DNA of 64,000 bases from UBA1081 sp045535305 (GCA_045535305.1 JAZSLJ010000073.1:194096-258095); one strand, 5' to 3'; counted from the first letter of the stretch, positions 52,233-60,862 are shown. Program-made: numbers and translations. Notes: generated by a model not told the origin, from the sequence alone.

Positions 52233-52898
52233 ATGGTTAAATTTGATAATAATTGGGATAATGTTCTCAGTGGTGAATTTGAAAAAGAGTATTACAGAAA
52301 AATTCACGATTTTCTCGTAGAAGAATACAGAAATCCCGCCTACCCTATTTATCCGAATATGTATAATATCTTTAATGCGCTGAAAATAACCGATTATAAC
52401 AGTGTTAAAGCCGTAATTTTAGGTCAGGACCCTTATCACGGACCTAACCAGGCACACGGACTTTCATTTTCCGTTCAGGACGGTGTTGCTCCTCCCCCGT
52501 CCCTCGTTAATATATATAAAGAATACAGCGCGGATTTAGGTTATCCTATTCCTAAAAGCGGTGATCTTACTAAATGGGCTGAAAATGGCGTGTTGCTTCT
52601 TAATTCAGTTTTAACGGTAAGAGGCGGTCAGGCTGCAAGCCACAGAGGTATTGGATGGGAGATTTTTACAGACAGAGTTATATCTTTGCTCAATGAACGA
52701 AAAGTGCCTGTTGTATTTATTTTATGGGGCAGATTTGCAAGAGATAAAAAAAGTCTTATTACAAATCCTCAGCATCATATACTTGAAGCCGCTCACCCAA
52801 GTCCCTTGTCGGCATATAACGGATTTTTCGGTTGCAGACATTTCTCAAAAGCAAATGAGTTATTAGGTGATAATGCGATTGATTGGAGATTAGAATGA
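52233..52898 (+). CDS. ung: Uracil-DNA glycosylase (family 1)
   Basis: It removes uracil from DNA in base excision repair. The 221-residue protein shows the water-activating loop GQDPYHGPNQAHGLSFSV, GVLLLNSVLTVR, the aromatic segment VPVVFILWGRFARDKKSLI and the minor-groove loop AAHPSPLSAYNGFFGCRHFS. A TTG at 52230 precedes the ATG at 52233, which has GGAG at 52221-52224. The next gene has its own promoter. Confidence 0.96.
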   Translation: MVKFDNNWDNVLSGEFEKEYYRKIHDFLVEEYRNPAYPIYPNMYNIFNALKITDYNSVKAVILGQDPYHGPNQAHGLSFSVQDGVAPPPSLVNIYKEYSADLGYPIPKSGDLTKWAENGVLLLNSVLTVRGGQAASHRGIGWEIFTDRVISLLNERKVPVVFILWGRFARDKKSLITNPQHHILEAAHPSPLSAYNGFFGCRHFSKANELLGDNAIDWRLE

Positions 52899-52905
52899 AT
52901 CTGAG

Positions 52906-52930
52906 CCATCGGTTTTACCGATGGTTTATT
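52906..52930 (+). terminator. Terminator of ung
   Basis: CCATCGGT-TTT-ACCGATGG (52906-52924) is followed by TTTATT. Confidence 0.8.
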
Positions 52931-52940
52931 ATATATATGC

Positions 52941-52969
52941 TTGACTGCTTTTTAAATCTGTTATATAAT
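52941..52969 (+). promoter_or_regulatory. Promoter of the GH3 gene
   Basis: TTGACT (52941-52946), a 17-bp spacer and TATAAT (52964-52969) lie 36 bp before the ATG. Confidence 0.75.
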
Positions 52970-53005
52970 CAAAATAATAATTTTTAACTCGGATGGTGAT
53001 TCTTT

Positions 53006-55384
53006 ATGGATAAATATGCAAGATTCAGATATCAGCCTTGTATTCCCCTCGGTGAAGACGGCAGATGCGTAACTGCATCAAAAAAGCATACTCAGCTTTC
53101 AAGAGAAGCAGCAACTGAAGGTATGGTATTGCTTAAAAATGAAAATAATGCGTTACCTTTACAAAAAGGAACAAAAGTGGCTCTTTTCGGTAAGGCTACT
53201 ATTGAATATATAAAAGGTGGCGGCGGAAGCGGAGATGTTAATGTTCCTTATATCAGAAACATATTTGAAGGCTTTATAATGAAAGAAGATGAGGATAAAA
53301 TTTCTGTTTATATGCCTCTCGTTGATTTTTACAAGGATTATGTAAAAAAAGAAAGTGTACATATTCCCACGCAGGCTCAGATAAATGCAACCTGGGATAT
53401 TGTTAATGCTATGGAATTCTGCACAAAGCGCGACGATATGACATACGATACTTTTGCAAGTATGCACGTTAAAGAACCTGCTGTTCCTGATGAACTTATT
53501 ACTGATGCATCAAAATGGGCAGATACTGCAATTATTACAATCAGCCGTTTTTCTGCAGAAGGTGTTGACCGCAGACCTATCCCCGGTGATTATTATCTTT
53601 CCGATATAGAAAAAGAACTTATTGACAAGGCTTGTGAAAAATTCAGCAAGGTAATTATTGTTATTAATTCAGGTGCAACTATTGACTGTGAATATTTTGC
53701 TGAAAATGATAAGGTTTCTGCCGTACTTATGAGTTGGCAGGGCGGTATTGAAGGCGGTGCTGCTATTGCCGATATTCTTTGCGGTGATGTTAATCCGTCA
53801 GGTAAGATGACCGACACAATCACAAAATCCTATGATTACTATCCTTGTAAGGATGAATTCTGGGAAAGTTTTCAGTATATTGATTATTCTGATGATATTT
53901 ATGTAGGATACCGTTATTTTGAAACTATACCCGGTGCAAAAGATTATGTAAGATATCCTTTCGGATTCGGTCTTTCATATACAACTTTTGAATTAAGCGG
54001 TAAAGTTTGCTGTGAAAGTGAAGGAAATATCGTTGCTGTTGTAAATGTAAAAAATACAGGTAATATAAGCGGTAAAGAGGTTGTTCAGCTGTATTATTCA
54101 GCTCCGCAGGGCAAGCTCGGTAAGCCTGCAAGAGAGCTTTGTGCATTTAAAAAGACTAAATTACTTGCTCCCGGTGAATCCGAAACGGTTGTAATGAGCT
54201 GTAAAGTTAATGACCTTGCAAGTTTTGATGATCTTGGTAAAATTCAGAAATCAGCATTTGTGCTTGAAAAAGGTGAATACAAATTTTATATGGGTACTTG
54301 TGTAAGATGTGCACATGAGCTTGATTATAAATACATTGTATCGGAAGATACCGTTACAGAACAGTTATCCGATTGGTGTAAACCTTTTAAGCTTGCAAAA
54401 CGTATGCTTTCAGACGGTACATTTGAGACATTACCTATGGGTGAGGAAATGTATCTCTGCGGTATCAATGAACTGTCAGGTGCTAAAGCTCCAGAAGAAC
54501 TTGTTATGTTTGATGATGTCGGCACAGAAATTACTCTTGATGAATTTGTTGCACAGTTCACCGTTGATGAACTTGTTGATTTTGTCGGCGGTCAGCCGAA
54601 AACAGGTGTTGCAAACACAGGTTGCTTCGGCGGACTCCCCCGTCTTGGTATTCCTGCAATTCCCACAGCTGACGGACCTGCAGGTTTAAGACTTGATGTT
54701 GAAACAGGTGTCCCCACAACAGCATGGCCGTGTGCAACACTCCTCGCCTGCTCATGGAATCCCGACTTAATTTATTCTGTTGGTGCGGCAGGCGGTGCTG
54801 AAATAAGAGAGAACAATATCGGTATCTGGCTTGCTCCTGCTCTTAATATTCACAGAGATCCTCTTTGCGGCAGAAACTTTGAGTATTATTCTGAAGATCC
54901 TCTCATAGCAGGTAAATCCGCGGCGGCACTTTCAAGAGGTGTTCAATCACAAAAAGTTGCTGTTTCAATCAAGCATTTTGCTTGTAACAATAAAGAAGCA
55001 AACAGATACGATATTGATGCAAGAATTTCCGAAAGAGCATTACGTGAGATTTATCTTAAAGGTTTTGAGATAACTGTAAAAGAAGCAGACCCGTGGACAG
55101 TTATGTCATCATACAACAGAATCAACGGTCAACATACATCAGAAAGTTATGAACTCCTTACAGGAATTCTCCGCGATGAATGGGGATTTAAAGGTATGGT
55201 TGAAACCGATTGGGGCGTTAAAAATAACCCTGTTATTGAAGTTAAAGCAGGTAATGATATGAAAATGCCGGTTGGTTATCCCGAAGAGCTGAAAGCGGCT
55301 TATGAAAACGGAGAACTGACAAGAGCAGATCTTGAAATTTGTGTTAAACGTATTCTTGAAATGACAATGAAACTTGCACAATAA
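53006..55384 (+). CDS. GH3 beta-glucosidase with permuted domain order
   Basis: A cytosolic 792-residue glycoside hydrolase of family 3. The order is inverted relative to the classic enzyme. The alpha/beta-sandwich domain comes first (EGMVLLKNENNALPLQKGTKVALFGKA, SWQGGIEGGAAIADILCG), then a fibronectin-III-like domain (VNVKNTGNISGKEVVQLYYSAP). The TIM barrel is last (GLPRLGIPAIPTADGPAGLR, GRNFEYYSEDP, VAVSIKHFACNN) with the nucleophile aspartate in MVETDWGV, about residue 735. This permuted type is known in Ruminococcus and related Clostridia. No signal peptide is present, so it cleaves imported oligosaccharides. Confidence 0.92.
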   Translation: MDKYARFRYQPCIPLGEDGRCVTASKKHTQLSREAATEGMVLLKNENNALPLQKGTKVALFGKATIEYIKGGGGSGDVNVPYIRNIFEGFIMKEDEDKISVYMPLVDFYKDYVKKESVHIPTQAQINATWDIVNAMEFCTKRDDMTYDTFASMHVKEPAVPDELITDASKWADTAIITISRFSAEGVDRRPIPGDYYLSDIEKELIDKACEKFSKVIIVINSGATIDCEYFAENDKVSAVLMSWQGGIEGGAAIADILCGDVNPSGKMTDTITKSYDYYPCKDEFWESFQYIDYSDDIYVGYRYFETIPGAKDYVRYPFGFGLSYTTFELSGKVCCESEGNIVAVVNVKNTGNISGKEVVQLYYSAPQGKLGKPARELCAFKKTKLLAPGESETVVMSCKVNDLASFDDLGKIQKSAFVLEKGEYKFYMGTCVRCAHELDYKYIVSEDTVTEQLSDWCKPFKLAKRMLSDGTFETLPMGEEMYLCGINELSGAKAPEELVMFDDVGTEITLDEFVAQFTVDELVDFVGGQPKTGVANTGCFGGLPRLGIPAIPTADGPAGLRLDVETGVPTTAWPCATLLACSWNPDLIYSVGAAGGAEIRENNIGIWLAPALNIHRDPLCGRNFEYYSEDPLIAGKSAAALSRGVQSQKVAVSIKHFACNNKEANRYDIDARISERALREIYLKGFEITVKEADPWTVMSSYNRINGQHTSESYELLTGILRDEWGFKGMVETDWGVKNNPVIEVKAGNDMKMPVGYPEELKAAYENGELTRADLEICVKRILEMTMKLAQ

Positions 55385-55391
55385 AACAAAT

Positions 55392-55430
55392 ATCCCGTTC
55401 GATATAAAGGTTATTGGACGGGATTTATTT
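55392..55430 (+). terminator. Terminator of the GH3 gene
   Basis: ATCCCGTTC (55392-55400) pairs with GGACGGGAT (55416-55424, one G-U pair) over a 15-nt loop and is followed by TTATTTTAATTT. Confidence 0.7.
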
Positions 55431-55465
55431 TAATTTAATAATAATAAAAAAATCTATAAAAAGTA

Positions 55466-55493
55466 TTGACAATTTAACTTTTTATGATATAAT
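55466..55493 (+). promoter_or_regulatory. Promoter of the tRNA-Met/tRNA-Trp pair
   Basis: TTGACA (55466-55471), a 16-bp spacer and TATAAT (55488-55493) lie just before the first tRNA. Confidence 0.8.
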
Positions 55494-55510
55494 AATCAAG
55501 CAACCAAGTT

Positions 55511-55587
55511 GGACCATTAGCTCAGTTGGTCAGAGCAACCGGCTCATAACCGGTTGGTCCGGGGTTCGAGTCCCTGATGGTCCACCA
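55511..55587 (+). tRNA. tRNA-Met (anticodon CAU, elongator type)
   Basis: A standard cloverleaf with acceptor GGACCAT/ATGGTCC, D-arm AGCTCAGTTGGTCAGAGC, anticodon stem-loop CCGGCTCATAACCGG (anticodon CAT), T-arm GGGGTTCGAGTCCC and encoded CCA. The acceptor starts with a G-C pair, unlike initiator tRNA, so it is an elongator Met or an Ile tRNA with a lysidine-modified anticodon; the former fits the sequence better. Confidence 0.9.
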
Positions 55588-55596
55588 ATTTAATAT

Positions 55597-55672
55597 AGGG
55601 GTATAGCTCAGTTGGTAGAGCAGCGGTCTCCAAAACCGCGTGCCGAGGGTTCAAGTCCTTCTGCCCCTGCCA
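55597..55672 (+). tRNA. tRNA-Trp (anticodon CCA)
   Basis: Starts nine bases after tRNA-Met. Acceptor AGGGGTA/TGCCCCT (one G-U), anticodon loop CTCCAAA with anticodon CCA, T-arm GGGTTCAAGTCC, discriminator G and encoded CCA. Trp T-box control of trpB at 60863-61150 reads the charging of this tRNA. Confidence 0.93.
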
Positions 55673-55705
55673 AAAATCGACAGGTTTCGACCTGTCGATT
55701 TTTTT
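55673..55705 (+). terminator. Terminator of the tRNA pair
   Basis: AAAATCGACAGGT-TTCG-ACCTGTCGATTTT (55673-55702) with a UUCG loop and a T-run to 55705. Confidence 0.93.
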
Positions 55706-55815
55706 ATCCAATTCAAACAATTGTGTATTTAATTACCAAAGGCGTAAGGAGTAATCATAAAACATCTACCGTAATCACATAGAAGAAGTTTTTAATTCCC
55801 GTTATGTTCAGTGAT

Positions 55816-56382
55816 TTAATCCGATAATGCCCAAAGAACACCCACTGCATCCGGTGATGCAAGAAGTTTCCAATGTTCATAAGTGTATGCAGCTGCACTG
55901 TCATCACAAATATCGCAGAATTCAGATACAATAGCTTCAATACTGTCAGAAATTGAAATTTCAGGACGGATAATCATTCTGTATGACGTTCCGTCGGTAA
56001 ATAATTCACTTTTAGATATTTTTCCGCTTGAGGATAATACTTTTGAAAGTTCACCAATATTGTCTATATTATCAGATGAACATATTATTCTTGCACCTGT
56101 TTTTAATATCTGTTTTTTACTGTTTTTGATTCCTTTTGCATCATTGACTGTGAAATATATTGTACATCCGCCGGTGTTATCCGGTATGGCTTCAACAATC
56201 ATTTTTTGTGTGAGTTGGATATTGTTTCCCAATTCGTGCCGCGCTTCATCAAGCAGAGTCCACAGTACTCTGCGAGTTTCAATATTGGAATAATCAAGTT
56301 CTTCATATGTAATATCAAGTTCGAGCATATCCTTACTCGTCAATTTGATACAAATTCTGTTGTCAGTTTGCGATATTATCAT
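55816..56382 (-). CDS. MecA-family adaptor-like protein
   Basis: A 188-residue protein resembling the ClpC adaptor MecA/YpbH. The N-terminal domain (RICIKLTSKDMLELDITYEELDYSNIETRRVLWTLLDEARHELG) has the fold start of MecA, and the C-terminal domain (DTSYRM-type core plus SDSIEAIVSEFCDICDDSAAAYTYEHWKLLASPDAVGVLWAL) matches the ClpC-binding half. The link between the domains is short. It would present substrates to a Clp protease. The gene is monocistronic; the assignment is by resemblance. Confidence 0.72.
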   Translation of the reverse strand: MIISQTDNRICIKLTSKDMLELDITYEELDYSNIETRRVLWTLLDEARHELGNNIQLTQKMIVEAIPDNTGGCTIYFTVNDAKGIKNSKKQILKTGARIICSSDNIDNIGELSKVLSSSGKISKSELFTDGTSYRMIIRPEISISDSIEAIVSEFCDICDDSAAAYTYEHWKLLASPDAVGVLWALSD

Positions 56383-56452
56383 TACAACACTCCCCTTAAT
56401 CTATCTAATATCATAATATTCTAAGGACAGGATTTTTGCAATAACAAAAATT

Positions 56453-56478
56453 TTCCGCCGTAAACCGGCGGAATTTTC
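56453..56478 (-). terminator. Terminator of the queH-EEP operon
   Basis: On the minus strand TTCCGCCG-GTTTA-CGGCGGAA (56473-56453) is followed by AATTTTTG. Confidence 0.75.
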
Positions 56479-56480
56479 AA

Positions 56481-57227
56481 TTATATTTCAAGTTTAGCTA
56501 TTACGGGATAATGGTCAGACGGATATCTGCCGTTAATCTTGTCAATTACGGTATTTACATTGTTGACTTTTGCTATATTTTTTACAAATATAAAATCTAT
56601 CATTTTTGAAGCATTACCAAAACAATGAAAACTGTTGATATTATCTGCATTGTGTGCTATTGTGCGAGAATCTTCAAAACCGTAATCAAGCATTATTTTG
56701 TATGCGGCCGAATCAGGTGTTACATTAAAATCTCCCATAATAACTGTTTTTATACCCTTGAAAGAATCAGCTTTTTCTGCAACAAGTTTTGCGCCTTCAC
56801 GTATTGCTGTTTCGCCAACATGGTCAAGATGTGTATTTAAAACTGCGACTTTCTCCCCTGTTGATTTATCACGGAGTAAAGCGAATGCGCAGGTTCTGTT
56901 TTCCGCGGCGTCCCATCCGAGCGAAGGTTTGCCGGGCGTTTCTGAAAGCCAGAAATTACCGCTATCAAGCAATTCATACTTGATTTTATTATAAAATACC
57001 GGAGAATACTCGCCTCTCAGATGTCCGTCATCTTTGCCCACACCCACATAAGCGTATGTATCCTTGAATTGAGATGCTATATATCTCATCCATGCAAAAT
57101 GAGCTTCCTGAATACCGAAAACATCAGGTTTGTATGTTTTTATTATTTCACGTACAAGAGGCTGTCTTTTGCACCAATGATTTTCCTTTCTGCCTGCGCA
57201 CAGCACATTAAAAGTCATAGCAATCAT
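56481..57227 (-). CDS. Endonuclease/exonuclease/phosphatase family protein
   Basis: A 248-residue metal-dependent phosphoesterase of the EEP fold: AMTFNVLCAGRKENHWCKRQPLV, DVFGIQEAHFAWMRYIASQF with the catalytic Glu, VLNTHLDHVGETAIREGA with His, VIMGDFNVTPDSAAYK and the C-terminal INGRYPSDHYPVIAKLEI. The family includes nucleases, sphingomyelinases and phosphatases; the substrate is not determined. The ATG overlaps the queH stop by four bases. Confidence 0.85.
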   Translation of the reverse strand: MIAMTFNVLCAGRKENHWCKRQPLVREIIKTYKPDVFGIQEAHFAWMRYIASQFKDTYAYVGVGKDDGHLRGEYSPVFYNKIKYELLDSGNFWLSETPGKPSLGWDAAENRTCAFALLRDKSTGEKVAVLNTHLDHVGETAIREGAKLVAEKADSFKGIKTVIMGDFNVTPDSAAYKIMLDYGFEDSRTIAHNADNINSFHCFGNASKMIDFIFVKNIAKVNNVNTVIDKINGRYPSDHYPVIAKLEI

Positions 57228-57871
57228 TCTGATTTCTCCTTACTGATTCGGTTTCTCTCTGCGGCAAGCTTTGAAAATTCACAGCCGCAATAGTCTTGTC
57301 TATACAGATTATATTCACCCGACAATTCTATTGAACGTTTATATCCGTTTTTCTTTTTAAAATCCGAAAAAAGATATTGTACGTTGTATTTTTGCGCAAG
57401 CTCTGCACCGATAGAATTAAGCTTTTCCGCATTTTTATAGGGACTGATTGAAAGTGTTGTTGTAAAATAATCAAATCCGTGTGTTTTTGCATATTCAGCA
57501 GTTTTTTCAAGACGTAAACGGTAGCATTTAAAGCATCTGCTTCCGCCCTCATCCTCATTTTCTAAACCGTTTGCAATTTTATAAAAATTATCTGGGTCAT
57601 AATCACTTTCAATAAAAGCAACAGATTCTGCACAACGCATTTGTGATATAAGTCGCTTCACTTCATCCACACGGAAAAGATATTCATTTTTCGGAGATAT
57701 GTTCGGATTATAATAAAATATTGTAATATTAAAATATTGAGTTAAATATTCAAGAACATAGCTTGAACAGGGCGCACAGCAAGCGTGCAGCAATAATGAC
57801 GGCTTTGTTCCGCTTAATTTTATTTTTTCTATTTCATTTTCAAGAATAAGTTGATAATTAATTTTCTGCAA
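57224..57871 (-). CDS. queH: Epoxyqueuosine reductase QueH
   Basis: It reduces epoxyqueuosine to queuosine in tRNA (DUF208 family). It has LLLHACCAPCSSYVLEYL with the vicinal cysteines, FYYNPNISPKNEYLFRVDEV, CFKCYRLRLEKTAEYAKTHGFDYFTTTLSISPYKNAE, and a C-terminal DYCGCEFSK, giving the cysteine sets for the 4Fe-4S cluster and second metal. In-frame ATGs at 57919 and 57889 have no ribosome binding site. The TTG at 57871 has AAAGGACG seven bases upstream and gives the usual family start (QKINYQ), so I chose it with moderate certainty. It leads the EEP gene. Confidence 0.88.
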   Translation of the reverse strand: MQKINYQLILENEIEKIKLSGTKPSLLLHACCAPCSSYVLEYLTQYFNITIFYYNPNISPKNEYLFRVDEVKRLISQMRCAESVAFIESDYDPDNFYKIANGLENEDEGGSRCFKCYRLRLEKTAEYAKTHGFDYFTTTLSISPYKNAEKLNSIGAELAQKYNVQYLFSDFKKKNGYKRSIELSGEYNLYRQDYCGCEFSKLAAERNRISKEKSE

Positions 57872-57939
57872 TACTGCACGTCCTTTCATTTTTCTATGAT
57901 TATACATCAAATAAATCAAAATAACAATAGCTTATTGCA

Positions 57940-57968
57940 TTGACTTGAATAAAGACCGATGATATAAT
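57940..57968 (+). promoter_or_regulatory. Promoter of the glycosylase-sialidase-P-loop operon
   Basis: TTGACT (57940-57945), a 17-bp spacer and TATAAT (57963-57968) precede an AAGGAG ribosome binding site and the ATG. Confidence 0.75.
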
Positions 57969-57996
57969 TATTTTACAAAAATTTAAGGAGTAGATT

Positions 57997-58485
57997 ATGC
58001 CGCAACATCCTTTTCCGCCTTTATATGATAAGAATTCAAAAATACTTATTCTCGGCAGTTTTCCGTCGGTAAAATCACGTGAGCAGATGTTTTTCTACGG
58101 TCATCCTCAAAACCGATTCTGGAAGGTTGTATCTGCCGTTACGGGTGATGATTTACCTGTGAGTATTGAGGATAAAAAAGCTTTTCTTCTTAAAAATCAT
58201 ATTGCTCTCTGGGATGTAATTGCTTCTTGCGATATTACAGGCAGCTCTGACAGCTCAATTAAAAATGTTGTTGCCAATGATTTGACTCAGATTCTTAAAA
58301 ATGCCGATATAAAACAGATTTATGTAAACGGCAAAACTGCAGAAAAGTATTATAAAAAGTATATACGTGATACTGTCGGAATTGACGCAGAGTGTTTACC
58401 CTCAACATCACCTGCAAATGCGGCCTGCAGTATGGAGATGCTTATTGATAAATGGAAAATTATTAAAGGAGCTTTACAGTTATGA
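57997..58485 (+). CDS. DNA-deoxyinosine (hypoxanthine-DNA) glycosylase
   Basis: A 162-residue base-excision enzyme of the uracil-DNA-glycosylase superfamily, family 6. Marks are ILILGSFPSVKSREQMFFYGHPQNRFWKVV and LPSTSPANAACSMEMLIDKWK. It lacks the GQDPYHG loop of family 1 and has Asn in the GSFPS/NRFW pattern of hypoxanthine glycosylases. It would remove deaminated adenine. It is first in a three-gene operon; the last codons overlap the start of the sialidase-like gene (ATGA). Confidence 0.85.
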   Translation: MPQHPFPPLYDKNSKILILGSFPSVKSREQMFFYGHPQNRFWKVVSAVTGDDLPVSIEDKKAFLLKNHIALWDVIASCDITGSSDSSIKNVVANDLTQILKNADIKQIYVNGKTAEKYYKKYIRDTVGIDAECLPSTSPANAACSMEMLIDKWKIIKGALQL

Positions 58486-59555
58486 AAAAAATCGGCAGAC
58501 AGGTGTTGTTTATCGATACCGAGAACAATCCCCGAAACGGTGAAGGCTCATTTATACGCCTTGACGACGGTTCAATAATGTTTGGTTATACAGAATTTAT
58601 CGGCAATAGCTGGGATGATGATGACGATGCAAGAATCTGCGCTGTAATATCCACCGATGAGGGTGAAAGCTGGAGCGAAAAAAGTGTGCTGTTCACAAAG
58701 CCCGAAGAAACAAAAAATATTATGAGTCTGAGCTTTCTTCGTATGAACAACGGTGATATAGGTGCTTTTTATATAGTTAAAAATGCTGACGGTACAGACA
58801 AGATTGTGTTAACGCGCTCTGCTGATAACGGAAAAAGCTGGAGTGAGCCGATTAACTGTCTTGCTTGTGTTGATACAGCAGATTATTATGTTATTAATAA
58901 TGACCGTGTATTAAAAACGAAAAACGGCAGAATTATATTGCCATTGGCAAGGCATACCGTTCTAAACGGAAACGATGTTTTTATGCCGGGTGATATATGT
59001 TTTGTTTACTCTGATGATGACGGAAAAACATGGATAAAGACAGAAACCGAGCTGCTCAATCCCTTTAAAAACAACCCCGACGGCTATGAAGAACCGGGAC
59101 TTTATGAGCTTGCTGACGGCCGTTTATGGTGTTATATCAGAACAAATACAGGTTTTCAGTATGAATCATTTTCATCAGATAAAGGTATAACATGGACAAC
59201 ACCAGAACCGAATCTGTTTTTTTCTTCACCCTGCTCTCCTATGCTCGTTAAGGATTGCGGAAATATGACCGTAGCTGTTTTCAATCCTGTTCCCGAACAC
59301 ATATTGCGCGAAGAAAATGACCTCTGGGGCAGAACACCCTATGTTATGGCGGTGAGTAAGGATAAAGGCAAGACATTCAGCAGAGAAAATTTATTTTATA
59401 TCGAGGATGACCTTGAAAACGGCTATTGTTACCCTGCCGTATTTGACGGCGGTAATTATATGCTTCTTGCTTATTATCACAGTAATAATTCAGGAATTTG
59501 TCTTAACAGTACAAAAATGATCAAAATAATGTATGATGAAATCACGGTAGATTAA
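58482..59555 (+). CDS. Sialidase-like (BNR/Asp-box) glycosidase
   Basis: A 357-residue six-bladed-propeller protein of the sialidase superfamily. Four Asp-box repeats are visible: STDEGESWSEK, SADNGKSWSEP, SDDDGKTWIKT and SSDKGITWTTP. There is an N-terminal FIRLDDGSIMFGYTEF and a conserved arginine in GRIILPLARH. It has no signal peptide, so it is not a typical secreted neuraminidase; it could act on imported sialosides or on another sugar acid. It is coupled to the upstream glycosylase by a four-base overlap. Confidence 0.75.
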   Translation: MKKIGRQVLFIDTENNPRNGEGSFIRLDDGSIMFGYTEFIGNSWDDDDDARICAVISTDEGESWSEKSVLFTKPEETKNIMSLSFLRMNNGDIGAFYIVKNADGTDKIVLTRSADNGKSWSEPINCLACVDTADYYVINNDRVLKTKNGRIILPLARHTVLNGNDVFMPGDICFVYSDDDGKTWIKTETELLNPFKNNPDGYEEPGLYELADGRLWCYIRTNTGFQYESFSSDKGITWTTPEPNLFFSSPCSPMLVKDCGNMTVAVFNPVPEHILREENDLWGRTPYVMAVSKDKGKTFSRENLFYIEDDLENGYCYPAVFDGGNYMLLAYYHSNNSGICLNSTKMIKIMYDEITVD

Positions 59556-59556
59556 A

Positions 59557-60048
59557 ATGAAAAAAATTATTGTAATAGGCTGTCCCGGTAGCGGCAAAAG
59601 CACCTTTTCAAGAGCATTACACAATGCAACAAAAATTCCGCTGTTTCACCTTGATATGCTGATGTGGAATTCGGACAAAACAACTGTTGCTAAAGATGTT
59701 TTTCTGAAAAGGCTCAAAGATGTACTATCATATGAATCATGGATAATAGACGGCAACTATGGGTCAACAATGGAAATGAGATTAAATGACTGCGACACTG
59801 TTTTCTTTTTAGATTATCCTACTGATATTTGTCTTGACGGTATAAACCAACGAAAAGGGAAACCGAGAGCAGATATGCCATGGATTGAAACCGAGGATGA
59901 CGAGGAGTTTCTGGAATTTATCAGAAACTATAACACCGAAAGCCGACCGAAGGTTGTAGATTTACTTTGCAGATATAATTACAAAGATATTATAATATTC
60001 AAGAATAGAAAAGAAGCGGATGATTATATCACAGCTTTAGAATGTTAA
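59557..60048 (+). CDS. P-loop topology-modulation-like ATPase
   Basis: A 163-residue P-loop NTPase of the small adenylate-kinase-like/FlaR topology-modulation type: KKIIVIGCPGSGKSTFSRAL (Walker A), HLDMLMWNSDKTTVAKDVF, WIIDGNYGSTMEMRLNDCDTVFFLDYPTD, and a C-terminal DIIIFKNRKEADDYI. It starts one base after the sialidase-like gene and has no independent promoter. The biological role of the family is not established. Confidence 0.78.
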   Translation: MKKIIVIGCPGSGKSTFSRALHNATKIPLFHLDMLMWNSDKTTVAKDVFLKRLKDVLSYESWIIDGNYGSTMEMRLNDCDTVFFLDYPTDICLDGINQRKGKPRADMPWIETEDDEEFLEFIRNYNTESRPKVVDLLCRYNYKDIIIFKNRKEADDYITALEC

Positions 60049-60060
60049 TATACGAATTTG

Positions 60061-60101
60061 AGTGTGCAGGAACAACAAATGAGTTTTTCTTGCACACTTT
60101 C
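60061..60101 (+). terminator. Terminator of the glycosylase operon
   Basis: AGTGTGCA (60061-60068) pairs with TGCACACT (60091-60098), with extra AA/TT pairs toward the loop, and a short TTTC tail. Confidence 0.65.
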
Positions 60102-60121
60102 ATTATTTGTTTAAAAAGTGC

Positions 60122-60150
60122 TTGACTAAAAAAAATAAATGATATATAAT
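60122..60150 (+). promoter_or_regulatory. Promoter of tRNA-Pro
   Basis: TTGACT (60122-60127), a 17-bp spacer and TATAAT (60145-60150) lie 20 bp before the tRNA. Confidence 0.75.
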
Positions 60151-60170
60151 ATTTTGGTCATATTAATAAT

Positions 60171-60247
60171 CGGGGTGTGGCGAAGTTTGGTATCGCGCTT
60201 GGTTCGGGACCAAGAGGCCATGGGTTCGAATCCCGTCACTCCGACCA
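60171..60247 (+). tRNA. tRNA-Pro (anticodon CGG)
   Basis: Cloverleaf with acceptor CGGGGTG/CACTCCG (one G-U), anticodon stem-loop CTTGG-TTCGGGA-CCAAG (anticodon CGG), T-arm GGGTTCGAATCCC and encoded CCA. Confidence 0.93.
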
Positions 60248-60251
60248 TATT

Positions 60252-60292
60252 GAGTATTCATAAGGGATTTGCTCTGTGAATACTCTTTTTTT
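60252..60292 (+). terminator. Terminator of tRNA-Pro
   Basis: GAGTATTCA (60252-60260) pairs with TGAATACTC (60277-60285), followed by T7. Confidence 0.85.
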
Positions 60293-60360
60293 GTATTCTT
60301 GATTTTGTTAAATCAGTATGATAAACTTGATGTATCAACATATGTACAGGTGATAATATT

Positions 60361-60777
60361 TTGGATGAATTAATATTTAATATATTGTTTTGGGGTGTAT
60401 TTGTAGGCGGCGGGTCAATTTTTATTATATTTTGTGCTGTTAAGGCAATTAGACAACACAAGGAATATAAAGAAATGCGTTTAAGTCAGAAAGAAAATCA
60501 AGCTGACTATGATGATGAAAATTTTGAGCCTGTATGCACGATTAACAAATTTAAAGCAACTGTTATTGAACAGTTTTGTAGTGCTAAAATGATAGGAATA
60601 AAATACCCTAAAGCAATAAGAGAATTTACTGTTGTTTTTAAGGTTGATAACGGTGAAATTATTAAAATTAATGTACCGGAAGAAACCTATGAAGGATTTG
60701 ATGAAGGTCAAACAGGCATTCTTACACTTGTTGACGGTGAATTATACAGCTTTGAGCTTGAAAAAAGCGAAAATTAA
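60361..60777 (+). CDS. DUF2500-like membrane-anchored protein
   Basis: A 138-residue protein with one N-terminal membrane helix (ILFWGVFVGGGSIFIIFCAVKAI), a charged linker (RQHKEYKEMRLSQKENQ) and a C-terminal beta domain (CTINKFKATVIEQFC, EFTVVFKVDNGEIIKINVPEETYEGFDEGQTGILTLVDGELYSFEL) like DUF2500 proteins. The frame starts at TTG 60361, with AGGTG eight bases upstream; no ATG fits. Function is unknown. Confidence 0.78.
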   Translation: MDELIFNILFWGVFVGGGSIFIIFCAVKAIRQHKEYKEMRLSQKENQADYDDENFEPVCTINKFKATVIEQFCSAKMIGIKYPKAIREFTVVFKVDNGEIIKINVPEETYEGFDEGQTGILTLVDGELYSFELEKSEN

Positions 60778-60827
60778 TATATAGCACTCTATTCTTGTTA
60801 TAAATACTGGAAAATTCGTCATTCTTA

Positions 60828-60856
60828 TTGACATTGAATTTTTTTTGTGATAATAT
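60828..60856 (+). promoter_or_regulatory. Promoter of the T-box-trpB transcript
   Basis: TTGACA (60828-60833), a 17-bp spacer and TAATAT (60851-60856) predict a start near 60863, right at the 5' end of the T-box leader. Confidence 0.75.
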
Positions 60857-60862
60857 CAATAC

